From Cryptomeria japonica (taxonomy: Eukaryota; Streptophyta; Pinopsida; Cupressales; Cupressaceae): a DNA stretch of 64,000 nt. The translations under genes were made by a program, and so were the position numbers. Below, piece after piece: positions 11,401 through 23,658 of this stretch (position 1 is its first letter; the number at the start of each line of letters is the position of its first letter). Where the stretch lies: NCBI RefSeq assembly GCF_030272615.1, contig NC_081414.1, positions 2,173,501 to 2,237,500 of the forward strand, in the 5' to 3' direction. The notes beneath the pieces were generated by a model. That model did not search any database. It saw only the letters and a list, made by a program, of their open reading frames with translations, and was not told where the DNA came from.

Positions 11401-12900
11401 GATCACAAGTTCTTTGATGATTGATTGACAAGAAAAGGCAGATCTACTAACAAGTTTCTTCTTGTTCTTAATGGTCCACAAGTTTACTATTTGTAGATTA
11501 CGTTTCATAGTCACAGGTCGATGGATCACATAGATCATTAATTATAGATTATTTCAAGTTGTTCATGGTTTATTGTCACCTAGTTTCTACCTAATTTTGC
11601 ATTGTTTTCTACTTTATTTCCTAGCATTCATCTGCACTTGAGTCATTCCTATGCTGTTTCAGATATGTGGTTCATGATTTATCCTCAGCTTCCATGGTTA
11701 GTACCGATTTTGCATTTGACTCAACATAATTCCTAGTTGTGTATTGTACTTCACACATCACACAAAAAGGGTTATTTTAGGAATTAGGATACGATATAGT
11801 ATTTTACAGTCCTAATATCTAGGTCATTAAACTTTCACATATTGATGTATCACAGTTAGTTATTTTATAATTCAATGTGTGCTTAATGTGATAGTGAGAG
11901 TGCAGAGCAAGAGGGTTGAGGACAAGTAAGAAGAGACATGATGCCAAGTTGCCTATTTGTAATGGTCTAATCCTATTTTGAAACCAATTTCTTTTGCACC
12001 TTTTCAACTATGCTTCTTGACAAACAGTTTACTTGAATGCCCTATTGCTAATTTTCAGTTTGTCTTTCTTGATTTTGTGAATGCCAATGTTTGTTTGCTG
12101 ATACTTTTGAGATGGCACTTTGGCAAACAACATGCATGCACTGAAAGGGTTTCAATTTGGAATTGATATTGATAGTGCATATATCACTTTATAATAATCA
12201 AGATTTGCATTTACTGAAATGATTTTAATCAACTAAAGAGCAATATTCATGACTTACAAGTAATAAAAAAGATTACAAGGATGAGGCATATTCATGACTT
12301 ACAAGTAATAAAAAAACTTACAAGGATGAGGCATATTCATAACTTTTGCAGTCTCACCTTGGATATCAACACTAAAAGCAACTCATATTGTTCATGTACA
12401 GACAAGACAATATGGGAGCTCATTATACCCAGCAACTTGTGGTGTTGTTGTTTGTGTTGGCTCTGTTGGACCCTGCAATTAAGATTCAGTATACATTATT
12501 CAATAAGATTAACTATGCAACATAATGAAATATTGAAAAGTGTGTTATCTTATTGAGCTTCGCTTGGTTTCGAGAATAGTTTAATATTCTCTACTTAATA
12601 GGGCCAACCACGTGAAGGTGGAAGCTCATTTCCCCCCCCCCCCCCCAGCCCCAACATCACTCTAAATTCCCCGTTAACATCTTATAAGATTCATTCATTC
12701 ATTCATTCTACCATTAATAAAATATAGCATTCATTCATTCATTAATATCAGATAACATTCATTAACACATGAAATTGATTAACATTAATTAACACACAAC
12801 ATTCACCAATATTAATTAACACATATCATCCATAACCATTAATTAGCACATAATTACATTCACTAACACATAAAAATCAGTCATTATCAAATAAGTTAGA
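8456..12900. other. CACTA interior without a supported gene
   Basis: About 4.4 kb of AT-rich DNA lies between the subterminal region and the last exon of the minus-strand gene. ORFs here are short, unconserved in appearance and on both strands. It includes a 45-bp direct duplication at 12249-12345 and a 15-base C run at 12632-12646. Confidence 0.5.
12249..12345. repeat. Direct tandem duplication, about 45 bp
   Basis: The words ATTCATGACTTACAAG and TACAAGGATGAGGCATA appear twice in a row with one or two differences, followed by a partial third start. Confidence 0.85.
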
Positions 12901-12904
12901 TTAC

Positions 12905-15900
12905 AATCATTTCTTTTTTTGTTTTTTCTTTGAAGCTATGAAAAGAATAAGTGGAACATCGGTTTCTTCATCATTTCCCCCCTCTATAGATGTTCCGCCA
13001 ACTGCTCGTGATCTTGATGTATGCCTAGTCCTATACTGAGGACGAGGACATTGAAGCGAAGGGGGGTCCTCTGCAATAACAAAGAAATGGGTTAAATTCA
13101 AAAAAACAAATTATTATATTTACAAGTATTTCATTAATTTAGAGAACATAACTGTTGCGCTCTTTACCTGATGGGGCCACATCATTTTGTGTAGCCTCAA
13201 CCTCAACATGCTGAACACCCTCTAGATCATCTGGAGTTGAAATACTAAAGGTTACATTAATGCTGAACACCAATTGCAATTATATTTGTTTAAAGGAATA
13301 ACAGTGGTCCTGTTTACCTGAGTGGGGAACATCACGTTCTTGATGTTGTGTACCCAGATCATGCTCCACTTGGTCACCACCGACTACATGCTCTAAAATA
13401 TTAACAAAAAAGGTTACATTAATTACTACTCTAATTACAAATTAAGATGTTTAATTGTATTAATAGCTAAATAAATAAATTTGAATAGAAAATGAATACC
13501 TCCACTACTGGGATGCACATTCGGACCTTCATGTGTAGGTGGTGTTTCATGATTAGCAGGCTGCATTCCAATGTCATGCACATTGTTATCATTGCTTGCT
13601 TATTTAAAACAAATATAGTCACTTTATGTTGGAACTCAACATCAATTAGATTATTTGTAAAGTATTCAATTTGAAACAATTTCCATTTAGCATATTTACT
13701 TGTGTGACAGATGCACTTGAATGTTGTGTATGCCCACTCAATTCTCGTAGTCGATCAGCCACGGCTGAATAGCCTTACTGGTAGGCAATTCTCTTGTTAT
13801 CTTCTGTGGGCGCTCTATTGAATTTAGAGCCCTACATTTTTGCTTGGTACCGTGAATTTTGTTTGCATTGTTTGATAAAAAAAAAACGTTTGCAATTTAT
13901 TAATATTTTGATGCAATATTTCGTTTACATGAGATACTTACAATTCGTGCAACAAGTTTCATGTAACTACCAGAGCCGAGTTTGTGTTGCCTGTTCTTTT
14001 CTTGTCTTGCCTTGGTTGCCTTTGATGTGTCACTCAGTCTATAAAAAGTTTTAAATATGTTAGATTATATAAATATAAAGAGTAATTAATTAGTACATAA
14101 TTACATTCTTAATAGTATCCCGTACCTTCTTCTGGCGTCTGGTGGTGTATTTCCTTTTTTCCTTTCAATTCTCTCCTTAGCATCCAAAATCAGGTCCTTC
14201 CACTCCCTCTTTGGAATCATGGGGGGATGCTCGTACTTTAGGTTCCTCTCTAAATGGGTCCTATATTGATCCCTCACATACTTTAGATATGTGCCAGCTT
14301 TTTCAATGAGCTTGGTTTTGTCAAAGGTGTCATTTCCAAACCACTCAACCATTTGGTTTGTCAATTCATCTTTTAACCTTTTTTCTTGGTCATTCCACCT
14401 TTTAAAGCAAAAACAAACCAGTTAGATTCAGAAATGAACTGAAGCTACATTTATTACACTTCAAGAAATGGATCAAAGGAAAACTATTCTAGCAATGATA
14501 TGAAATCAAAATAGTGGATTAGGGTTAGTTCACATATGATGTACCAACTTTTACATATGGTGGGCCCAAATATCTATGATGCAATGTCACTAAGATGTTT
14601 ATAGAAAATATCATTGCCTACAAAAAATTCATGGGATCACTAGTCCAAAACGAGTGATCATAAAGTAAATTACAATTAGAGTATATATAATAATAATTTT
14701 AAAGTACCTGGAACCTTTTGTATCTTTAAGGGAATCATTTCTTCGTTGCTCACCACCAATGTGGCCTGCAACGTTCCCGTACTAGCAATACAAGAAGATC
14801 CAGGAAATGATGGTATGTTATCAGTAGTAGTCGGCTCTGGCACATCCTTATGTGCATCTCCTCTTGCAAAAAATGAATCCACTATGAAATGGCATTAGAA
14901 TTCAACAAAGAACGCTTCAAGAGAAATAAACACATGACATAAGATAGAGCAAAAGAGGGATCTACCAACAGTGGGCGGGCCAATATGACGTGCAGTAGAG
15001 GATGTCTACATGCTACGTGCTGCCGACATTGTAGTCAACAATACAGGTGAGGGTAACCTCTGATGAGGCGGCTCCAACATTTGCACAGGAACATTGCCAG
15101 CACCTAAAGAATAATACATTAAATATATCAAACATTAAATATATGAAAAGTGCAAGAATTGTAAACAAGGATGAACCTTTATTTTGAAAATTGACAGTAT
15201 CAAGTATGATGTGTTTTGGGTACTCGGAGTGATAAGCCAAGCAAGCAATAATAAAAGAAAATTGTCATCACCTGAAGATCCTGCAACACCATGATCATGG
15301 CAACGACTTTCATGAGGGCGGATAAATTGCTATAAAAACAATACGTACACATTTTAGTTAATGACATAAAAGAGAATAAAATATAAACCATTATTGAACT
15401 TTTGTTATAATTAAAGCTTTCATTACTGCTTACTTGCAAGTTTTCTACTGTCTGAAGCAATAATTCCAACCTCTCTCATATCTCATCAGTAATAGGATGC
15501 ACAACTACCAAAGCAACAATCTCTTTTCTAATTTTTCTAAGAGGCATTTTAAAGAATTCCATAAGGTGTGTGGAATATTTAGGGTCATCATCGCTTAACC
15601 CTAATGATTCCACATCCCTAGAGAGGCGCGTAGGTACTGCAACTCCCTTTCCCTTTCCTCGAACATCCGTCTGTGTCAAGAATATCATTAATAATTACAA
15701 AATTAGTATAAATCACTAAAAAAAGAACATAATAATGTAATAGTTTGCTTCTATCTAATTTGTACAATTATAATGAGGTTTACCTGCTCAGTAGAAATGT
15801 CGCAACCTACATCCTTGTCTGCGATATGTGATGGATCCATGTCGCCCTATGACAAAGAAAAAATATAAAAAATGTTAGTGAAATTAAACCAATAGACTTA

Positions 15901-16724
15901 TCAAAAAAACTTCATAATAAAATGGTATATTGGATGCATTAATTGGAGGTTGGTTAATTTAAATGGTATATAGTACGTACCACCCCCATGATATTAACTT
16001 TGTTTGTATCTATATGATTCAAACTATAATTGATTAGAAGCTCTTTGCCTACACTTATTGATTTTATCGCACATACAAATACACGATTTCCCTCGCGCGC
16101 CTCAAATATGCAATTGGGTTGTTTATTAGTTGACCCAGGTCACGTACTATTTATAAAACCTGCAATATTCCCTATTTCTTTTGGCCGACCATCAATGTAT
16201 ACAACCACTCGTTTACTTTGATCATTATCTTTCTGTTGTATATAATTTGCTGACAGTGCATACCTACGCATACTTTTTTTTATATTTAACAATTTGCATC
16301 CAATTATTGTAATTGTAACAAGGTCAACAAACTCCATCAATTCAGCAACTCTATTGTAACAGACCTTTATGTCGTCCATGGAAAAAAAGCCTAAAGCATG
16401 TAACGACGAAGGTGCTATGCGATATATCCTATCGTTAACACAAAAATCGGTGTTTATTGGAGGAAGTTCCTTGGGCACCCATTGTTTCTATAGATGTCTG
16501 TACTTGAGTGGCACCTCAATGTTGCCTTTGGTCTCATCATCATAAGAACATGACCCCCCTTGAGAAAGGAAAAATTTCATGCGTTTATCGAATTTTCTTC
16601 TAATCTTTTGACCTCTTGTTGATCTCCCTATTGTAGACCTACTACATGTGTCACTTTCATTTTCTATTCTTGCATTTTCCTCACTCAATGAAGACAGATC
16701 TGACAAATAACTATTTGGGGGTAC
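12905..16724 (-). pseudogene. CACTA second gene: SET-like domain joined to a Transposase_24-like protein
   Basis: This is a multi-exon minus-strand gene, with exons inferred from splice sites and open frame. Exon 16724-15981 (248 codons) holds a SET-like domain, described separately. A GTACGT donor joins it in phase 0 to a 21-codon exon (15846-15784), then to 15670-15434 (79 codons), then one starting at 15329. Later segments near 15.1-14.97, 14.88-14.71, 14.40-14.13, 14.04-13.94 and 13.85-13.70 kb continue it. The 14.4-14.1 kb exon has YLKYVRDQYRTHLERN and PPMIPKREWKDLI, which resemble plant En/Spm Transposase_24 proteins. The 14.04 kb exon has KLGSGSYMKLVARI. The end near 12.9 kb is Lys-rich. 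In CACTA elements this slot encodes the DNA-binding accessory (TNPA-like) protein. Stops at 16488, 16140, 15476 and about 15000 make this copy defective. Exon limits after 15.3 kb are approximate. Confidence 0.65.
15981..16724 (-). pseudogene. SET-like domain exon inside the CACTA element
   Basis: One reading frame of 248 codons follows a CAG splice acceptor (16727-16725) and ends at a GTACGT donor. Ordered features match a SET fold. An N-terminal basic, Ser-rich segment (RSTRGQKIRRKFDKR) comes first, then SSLHALGFFSMDDIKV, which parallels the SET start with its Gly-x-Gly-hydrophobic pattern. ELMEFV follows, then YALSANYI, then YIDGRPKEIGNIAGFINST, then QPNCIFEA, VFVCAI and GKELLINY. The last parts parallel the SET asparagine/PNC and GEEL-x-x-Y motifs. 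SET proteins methylate lysines, but whether this one is active cannot be judged, since the usual NHSC site is altered to N-S-T followed by a stop. In-frame stops are at 16488 (TAG) and 16140 (TGA). Its place between two transposase genes suggests it is cargo or part of the accessory protein. Confidence 0.6.
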
Positions 16725-16978
16725 CTGCACTCCATGAAATGAGAGAGTTAATTGGTAATGAGAGAGAAATTTTGCAAATGAGAGTAATGTTGATGAAGAA
16801 GTCAGCCCTAAAGTTGCTTTTGGGATTAAAATTGGAATAAGTCCAACTAGGACCTCAAGTGTTGATAACTATATTAGATTTGCTGCTAATGTCGAGGTTT
16901 GAAAAACTGAGGAAGTTTTTTTTCCAAGTAATTTTAAAAAAATAAACGGTTTCTATAGGGTGTATTGACTAGTTATAC

Positions 16979-19900
16979 CTGTCCATCCATGAGACTGTGT
17001 AGGATCCTTGTCGAAGGGGTTTAGGGTCTATACAATGTAATTCAATTATCTTATGTTAGCTAAAAATTACATAGTACACAACATGAACAACATGAACTTT
17101 GTAGACAAAAGAGTATTATTGAACTTTTGTTATAATTAATTAACTACAATAACATCTTATAATTACCTCTCACTTTCCTCAATCTACCTTTCCCCATCAA
17201 GTACTCCCCTTCGAATTTGTTAATGGGGTTGGGATCCCAAATGCGATCCACGTGGATCTTTGCTGCAAACTTAGGAAGATATTCAGAAATGTACACCATA
17301 GTCTGGTATACCATATATCCCTCCACCATAGAACCCTCAGGATGTTCTCTTTGTCAAACCAAAGCCTTCAAAAATTTCAAGTGCCTCTCAACCATCCACA
17401 TTGACCTAGTGTGTACAGGTCCACACAATTCAATCTCCTCAACTTGGTGTATGAGGTAGTGTTCTTGTGCATTGAAAAAAGCTGGAGGTAGACACTTTTG
17501 CATTTCACACATTAAATGAGGAATTTTTCTCTTTCAATATTTTATATCGTCTTTATGGATTTCTTTACATGACAACCACCTACAAGATATTCAAGACGCA
17601 AAAAAATATATTACATAACAAGTAAAACAAATAGTAAATATAATATCTATACAACGAATTGAACAAATATCACTACTTACCTCATGTATTTTCCAAGATC
17701 ATAAATGACTTGCTTGACATTATTGTCGAAGTCATCTGGGAGAGATAGAGGTAGAACATACTGCAACAATTATAAAATTATCTTTTCATTTTTTTGTAAC
17801 ATAATACAATAAAACGTACACGTACATGCAATACTTAAATACATACTAAAAGCACAAGAACATGAATTACCTTAATGAAGGTATGCCAATTATGTGTTTT
17901 CATCCCTGGCCCAAATTCACTTTTCTTTGATATGAGATTGTTTATGTTCGCAGCAAATCCTATGGGAAATTAAATTTTTCATATGACTTCTTTTATAGCA
18001 TTGCTTTGGTGGTCTGTTAATAACCAAGGAAGCTCACTTATATTAATCTGGTCTCCATGGCTATTTGATTGAATGACATTTATCATTGCATGATTGGAAT
18101 CCTTAATGTCACTACATACTTTGATATTTTTTTCTTTGTCACGCCTTCCATCCAATATTTTCCATATTGTCTCTGTTATATTCTTTCCAATATGCATACT
18201 ATCAAATAAATGAACAATTTGTAACTGCTCATAGTAGGGCAACCTACTAAATTGTCGGGGATAACTTTTTAGTCCCTTAGGAAGGTGGTCATTTATGCCT
18301 TCACGACCTTCATGATCATCAATCACATCATCAGTAAACAAAACAAAATAGAAAAGATGTTTTATGACAAGCCAATAGATGGAATGGCATTACCTTGACG
18401 ATTAATTCTATTATCTTCCAACTTCCACAGGTGAGGTGTCATTCTTCATGGCTTTGATGTATTCTCTTCTTTCCCATTGAAAAGATGTTTTTCAGTATTT
18501 CGATACTTATGATTTTTGTGGAGAAAGTGCCTATACTCATCTTTGGACCACAAACAGGACATGCAAATTTTCCCTTTATTTGAAGAGCTACAAGATAATG
18601 TATAATTGGATTAAATATGATAATTTTTTGAATTATAATGTTCATGCACAACTTAAACACTATAACATACCACAAAAATGCGTTAGCCCTGGGACATCGT
18701 GTATTGTCCATAGAAGCATCACATGGAATTGAAATTGTCTTTGTCCCCTTGGTCTAGAGATGTCATACATAGTGACACCATTCCATAACTCCAGCAACTT
18801 GTCGATAAGAGGCTCGATATATACATTCATATCTTTAACTTGGTACTTACCTAATCGAATGAACAAAAACATTACATAATTATTATGACCATTTTACTAC
18901 AATAGTTAGAATTAAATCTAGATGACTATATTTAAATGATAAAATACCTGGAACAATCATTGCCAACATTATGTGCTCCCTCTTTATTAGCATCCATGAA
19001 GGAATGTTATTGTTGATAATGAAAATAGGCCACACTGAGTAAACAGATCTCATCTCTCCAAATGGATTGATACCTTCCGCTGCCAATGAAATCCTAAGAT
19101 TACGAGGTTCTTCTTTAAAGTGTGGCCACTTTTCCTCTATGTCCATAAATGTTGAACCATTCACAGGCATTCGAATAATGTCATCTCAACTTCTATTGCG
19201 TGCATGGTAATCCATTAATTGTGCCAAGCTAGTGCACTCGAATAATCGTTGCATACATGGAATAATGGGAATATAGCGAAGAACCTTGTGAGGAACCTTT
19301 TTTGTTATTTGATCTGTTCAATATCTACTGATGTGACATTCAGGGCATTTAGTTCAAAATTCATGTTGTTTTTGATATATAATATGATCATTGGGACAAG
19401 CATCTATTGCTTGATACTCTATTCCAATATCTTTCATAACGGCAGATAATTCTTGGTATGAGCGAGGTATAATATTTGATGGTGGTAACAAAAACTCACC
19501 TATCAATCTACAACAAAAAAATATAATTTGTTAATACAAATAATATTAATGGTACAACATGATTCACATCTTATTATGACATATATGACATACCTTAACA
19601 TACGTGACATTGTTATGTTGGATAAACCATTCATAACCTTCAAGTTCACCAACAACAATACAATGGAGAGAAGAGTTGTCTGCGAGCCTTCGTAAAGGGC
19701 CTCAGATGCCTTCTCAAGGAGAGGGACATCATGAACAACATCAAGGTCATCTTCATCATCATGATCAGTTGAGCGAGTACTAAATGTGTCATGGATCAAT
19801 GTATTTGTACCATCATCTTCAATTGTGTTTTTTGGCTCATGATCATCATCTTCCATGGGATCATTAGCTTCAGCTTCGATATTCACGCCTCCATGTTCAT

Positions 19901-20270
19901 CCACTTCAAAAACCATATTCTCTGGATTGTGTTGATCCATACCATGTGCTCTAGGGTGCTCGACATATATAAAATTGATAAACATAAATAAACCACGATC
20001 ATGGTCTCATCATCACGTGATTTATTATGTATATAAATTGTTAAAACAATATAATGAAAAACTTACCAATGGATGATAATCATGTCCACCTTCAATGTGA
20101 CCATGTAGCCTACAATGTTTCTTCTTTGTTTTGATTAGAAGTCTTCTAGTCTTTAACCCCTTACAACTTTTGCACGGACAATAACATTTTCCATCACCTT
20201 TTCTTTTCAAGTTAGACCACAATCTAGCAATTGTCTCCTTATTTTGTTGTTCGTTGATATTGTCTGACAT
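16979..20270 (-). pseudogene. TNP2-type CACTA transposase (broken, multi-exon)
   Basis: Exon 1 (20270 to about 20068) has a Cys/His transposase-associated motif, CYCPCKSCKG then HCRLHGHIEGGHDYHP, and ends at a GTAAGT donor. Exon 2 (about 19965-19594) is acidic and ends YEGSQTTLLSIVLLLVNLK. Exon 3 (about 19507-18950) has YQAIDACPNDHIIY, CPECHISRY, LMDYHARNRS, EPRNLRISLAAEGINPFG and SVYSVWPI, the core of the TNP2 family. Exons near 18.87-18.66 and 18.6-18.38 kb follow; the latter has CPVCGPKM, then an apparent frameshift before a His-rich stretch. Exon 18341-17880 has LFDSMHIGKNITETIWKIL, and 17.56-17.14 kb carries a DUF4218-like region (LCGPVHTRSMWMVERHLKFL, INKFEGEYL). In-frame TGA codons near 19.4-19.2 kb and the frameshift make it a pseudogene. 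The protein would bind subterminal repeats and catalyse cut-and-paste transposition. Confidence 0.88.
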
Positions 20271-22149
20271 GGTCTTTCTTCACGAGCAAGAAAATTGAGC
20301 TATAGAACTAGTTATATAGAAGTTGAAATATTAGTTATGAAATCACATTTCAGTATAATATACCAAATTAAATTACTTGAAAATAGAAATTATCATCATT
20401 GAACCAAAACCATTTAACTCTTCTTTTTCATCTCAAAACATATCTAATGGCTTTGTGGTATGCAATCCTTGTATAATATATTAAGTTGACTAATGTCTAA
20501 TTGGGGTAATCCATGAGTGTCTAATGTGAATTCAGTATCCTAAACATTGGAGAGACCTTATCTGACTTGCCTAATCAATGTGGTTGTTGTCCTAATATGA
20601 AATACTAAATTCTACCCTTGCCTCTACATCAAACTTCTCACATCATGTTTCTTCAACAAAACACACTAATATGAATTGAGCCAACACCATGAGGATAGGG
20701 TCAAGTATCATTGCAACTAATCATAATACATGAAGATGGGGTTCACACATAAGTGTTGGCTCTCAACAATGCCACACTTCCAAAATTGTTAGTCTCAAGA
20801 CTTGTCCTATTGGGTGAGCACTCATTGATGGCCACAAGGCCAAATCAATGTATGTAGGCTTCGAACTCCTAACTCTAGGCTAGGAGGACCCTACAGAAGG
20901 TCTATGAACACTCACTTGGTATTACAATAGAAAGAGCCTTCCTCTAGAACTTTGTTTGCAACGCACACATCAATATTGGTAATAATTGTTATGATGGATG
21001 GTCTATTAGGATGGTAAATAAAATGCTTATTCTTTTTCCACCCTTTGAAACTACAACAAGGTATTTGACTTGGTAGGGTTCCCACACATCACTTCAATAA
21101 CAAACATTAGGCAATTCAACCTTTTTCCTTCTTAATGCGTTTGTTTTGTCTTTCATTGGTTTTCTCAGTCTGATACATAGGGATATCAGACCTTTCATGG
21201 CATCATCACACGCGCCTTCCAATATGTAGTCCTTTCATATTTTAGGTGCCTACACACTGTGTTGTTGTTAAGTATTGATGTAGTCTTAAGACATCTCATG
21301 ACTCCATTACATGTCCACACTTGGGTTTACAAACACAACCCTGTCAAAACAAAAACAATACCAGTAGTAAAACTATGACTGTGGCAATCAATACCCTTAG
21401 GACAGTCATAGAAATTTAATCTATTTCATTTGGTTTTGATCGACAAACCCTTTTGAAGGTTTCATAGGGTCCCCTCACCCCTCTCTCTATCATCAACCAC
21501 TTCAAAATACCAATCGCTTGGTCTTCCCACCAAATTCTTCCCTGATATGATACATAGCATGAAAAAAGGTCTATCATCAAGCATGATATGATACATAGCA
21601 TGAAAAAATGTATATAAAACCCCAATTTCATTAAGAAAAACTCTTGGATGGCATGCCAAAGGCCTATTTATTCCCATCCAAGTGTGTTACAACCTGAAAC
21701 CACCTTAAACTAACTTTCCAGCCATATTTTTAAGAAGTTTCTACAAGAAATGCAAAAGTTGTCATGGCAATATGACAACTTTTTTCCCAATGGACCTCAA
21801 ACTTTCACAATTAGGTCTTTATTTGTTGTTAGAGTGCGATATATGACTAAGTATTAGAGGATATTACTAACTTGGGTATCATTCTTTTATGTGTCTCTGA
21901 CATGACTCCTAGTAACTATATAAGGATCTTACTAGTCCTAGATCTATGCCTTGTCTTTTTTATATAGTTCCTAGTGAGAATATATGAATCTTACTAGTTC
22001 TAAATGTCATAACTTTGTGTTTTGCATGCTCCATGTGTGTTACCAATGTTACTCATATTACTCACTTTGTACTTTCCTTTTATCTTAATATTGTAGACTG
22101 ACAATATCATAAGTCTTGGGAGCTACCACCTTTCCAAACTTGTAGTCAT
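20271..22149. other. CACTA interior upstream of the transposase
   Basis: No gene is supported. This AT-rich DNA lies upstream of the transposase start on the minus strand and continues at 30140 beyond the nested LTR element. A promoter for the transposase would be expected on this side, but I see no convincing TATA or initiator to report. Confidence 0.5.
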
Positions 22150-22154
22150 CTTGA

Positions 22155-23300
22155 TGTTAGGCCCAATATGGAAAGCTAATGTACTGAGAGGGGAGGGGTG
22201 AATCAGTACTCCAAAACTTTTCTTGAATAATAACTTTACTGTTATGCATAAACACAATAGTGCAGTAACAAAATAAAGTTAAAACAAACAGATAACAATC
22301 ATACATGATTCACTCCATAACACATATATTTTGGTTACGCAGAAACTCTTGGTTAGAGAGAAAAACTATGGTGGGGATGGCACCCACAACTTCACTACTG
22401 CAATAATAAAGAATGCTCAGTTAGAGCTACATTTTACCTATTTTTGATAGCATACCCTGTTAGGAGTAACAAGATCTATTAGATCTACCTTGCTAAAGGA
22501 TTTTACAACATTTATTCTGAATGTTGCACCTGGTTAGAGGCTTTACAATTTATAGACTTGGTTAGAGTCTTTTACCCTGTTAAAGGTTTCTCTTTCAACT
22601 TCACAATATTACAATAAAATCATTACAAATATCTGCCACTTTACATCTGAAATGTTATAGTAGATTCTATGTGCTCAGAATAGATTACCTTGCTTATAGC
22701 ATACCTCGGTAACCCATATAGTAACTCGGTAAACCCTTCTGTTTACTCTGTTCTTTGACTGTTCTCTGAAAACCTTCTCGGTGACCTCTGTGTCTCTGTA
22801 ATAGTCTTCCTTCATGCATACATACACTTTACTCATGTTGTATAAATAGATCTCTTAAAATGGTGATCCAATTCATTGCTTCGATCTTACAAACAAGATT
22901 CCTCAAATGAATAACTAAACAAAATATTTCATTGGTTAGATTGACCTCGTAATCATACACAATCTTCAAGTGCAATTTCCAATGTAATAACAGTTAGATG
23001 TGCCTCGATCTTGTAACACGTTTTCATATGCATGTCCAGGTTCAATGTATCTGGTAACACGTTTCACTCGATGTATGTCAACTTGGTGTGTCATCTTTAC
23101 TGCTCGGTAGCCATAAAATGATACTCGGTAGACAACTCGGTGTGTACTGTGTTCTGTGACTGCTTTCTTTTGTAACCGACTAGACTGTGCATACCGACTT
23201 CTCTATTATACCGACTACATGATTTGATAGTGCTAACTGACTAGAATATATAGTATGACTTTGAATATAAAAACTAATGGAAACTTGATAAGTAGTAACA
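22155..23300 (-). repeat. 3' LTR of the nested non-autonomous element
   Basis: It begins TGTTAGGCCC on the plus strand and ends AGTAGTAACA. The word CTCGGT and its decayed forms recur many times in its right half. Paired with 28989-30134. Confidence 0.95.
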
Positions 23301-23318
23301 ATCTCCCCTTTTGACATT
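23301..23318 (-). promoter_or_regulatory. Polypurine tract
   Basis: On the minus strand AAAAGGGGAGAT directly abuts the first base of the 3' LTR, as expected for the plus-strand DNA primer of reverse transcription. Confidence 0.85.
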
Positions 23319-23658
23319 AGTTGAGATGTTTGACAAAAACTACTTTCAAAGTCATAACTCAAAAATCTATATACTTTGCAAAATGACTATACTTGACAAT
23401 ATATACAATAGTCAATGAAATAGTATGTTCAGATATACTCCCCTTATCATTATATTGTACATAACTCTGATTTGCATGCTTGGTTCTGTGCTTGTGTGCT
23501 CTGCTTGCTCTGCATACTCTGCTCAATATACTCCCCCTGTATACTATACTCCGAATACTATATCAAAACTGTATCACCAAAACTGTATCACTGCCCAAAT
23601 ATAGTATATTACTCCCTTTATTTGGTATTACTCCCCCTTTTTGACAAACATCAAGAAC

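Noticed and set aside
12632-12646. Run of 15 C as a functional tract
   Set aside because: A single homopolymer with no supporting context; could be natural slippage or a sequencing effect.
16724-20270. One continuous gene from TNP2 through the SET-like exon
   Set aside because: The TNP2 terminal exon (about 17030-16979) does not meet the phase-0 acceptor at 16724 in the frame that its preceding exon dictates, so I keep two genes.
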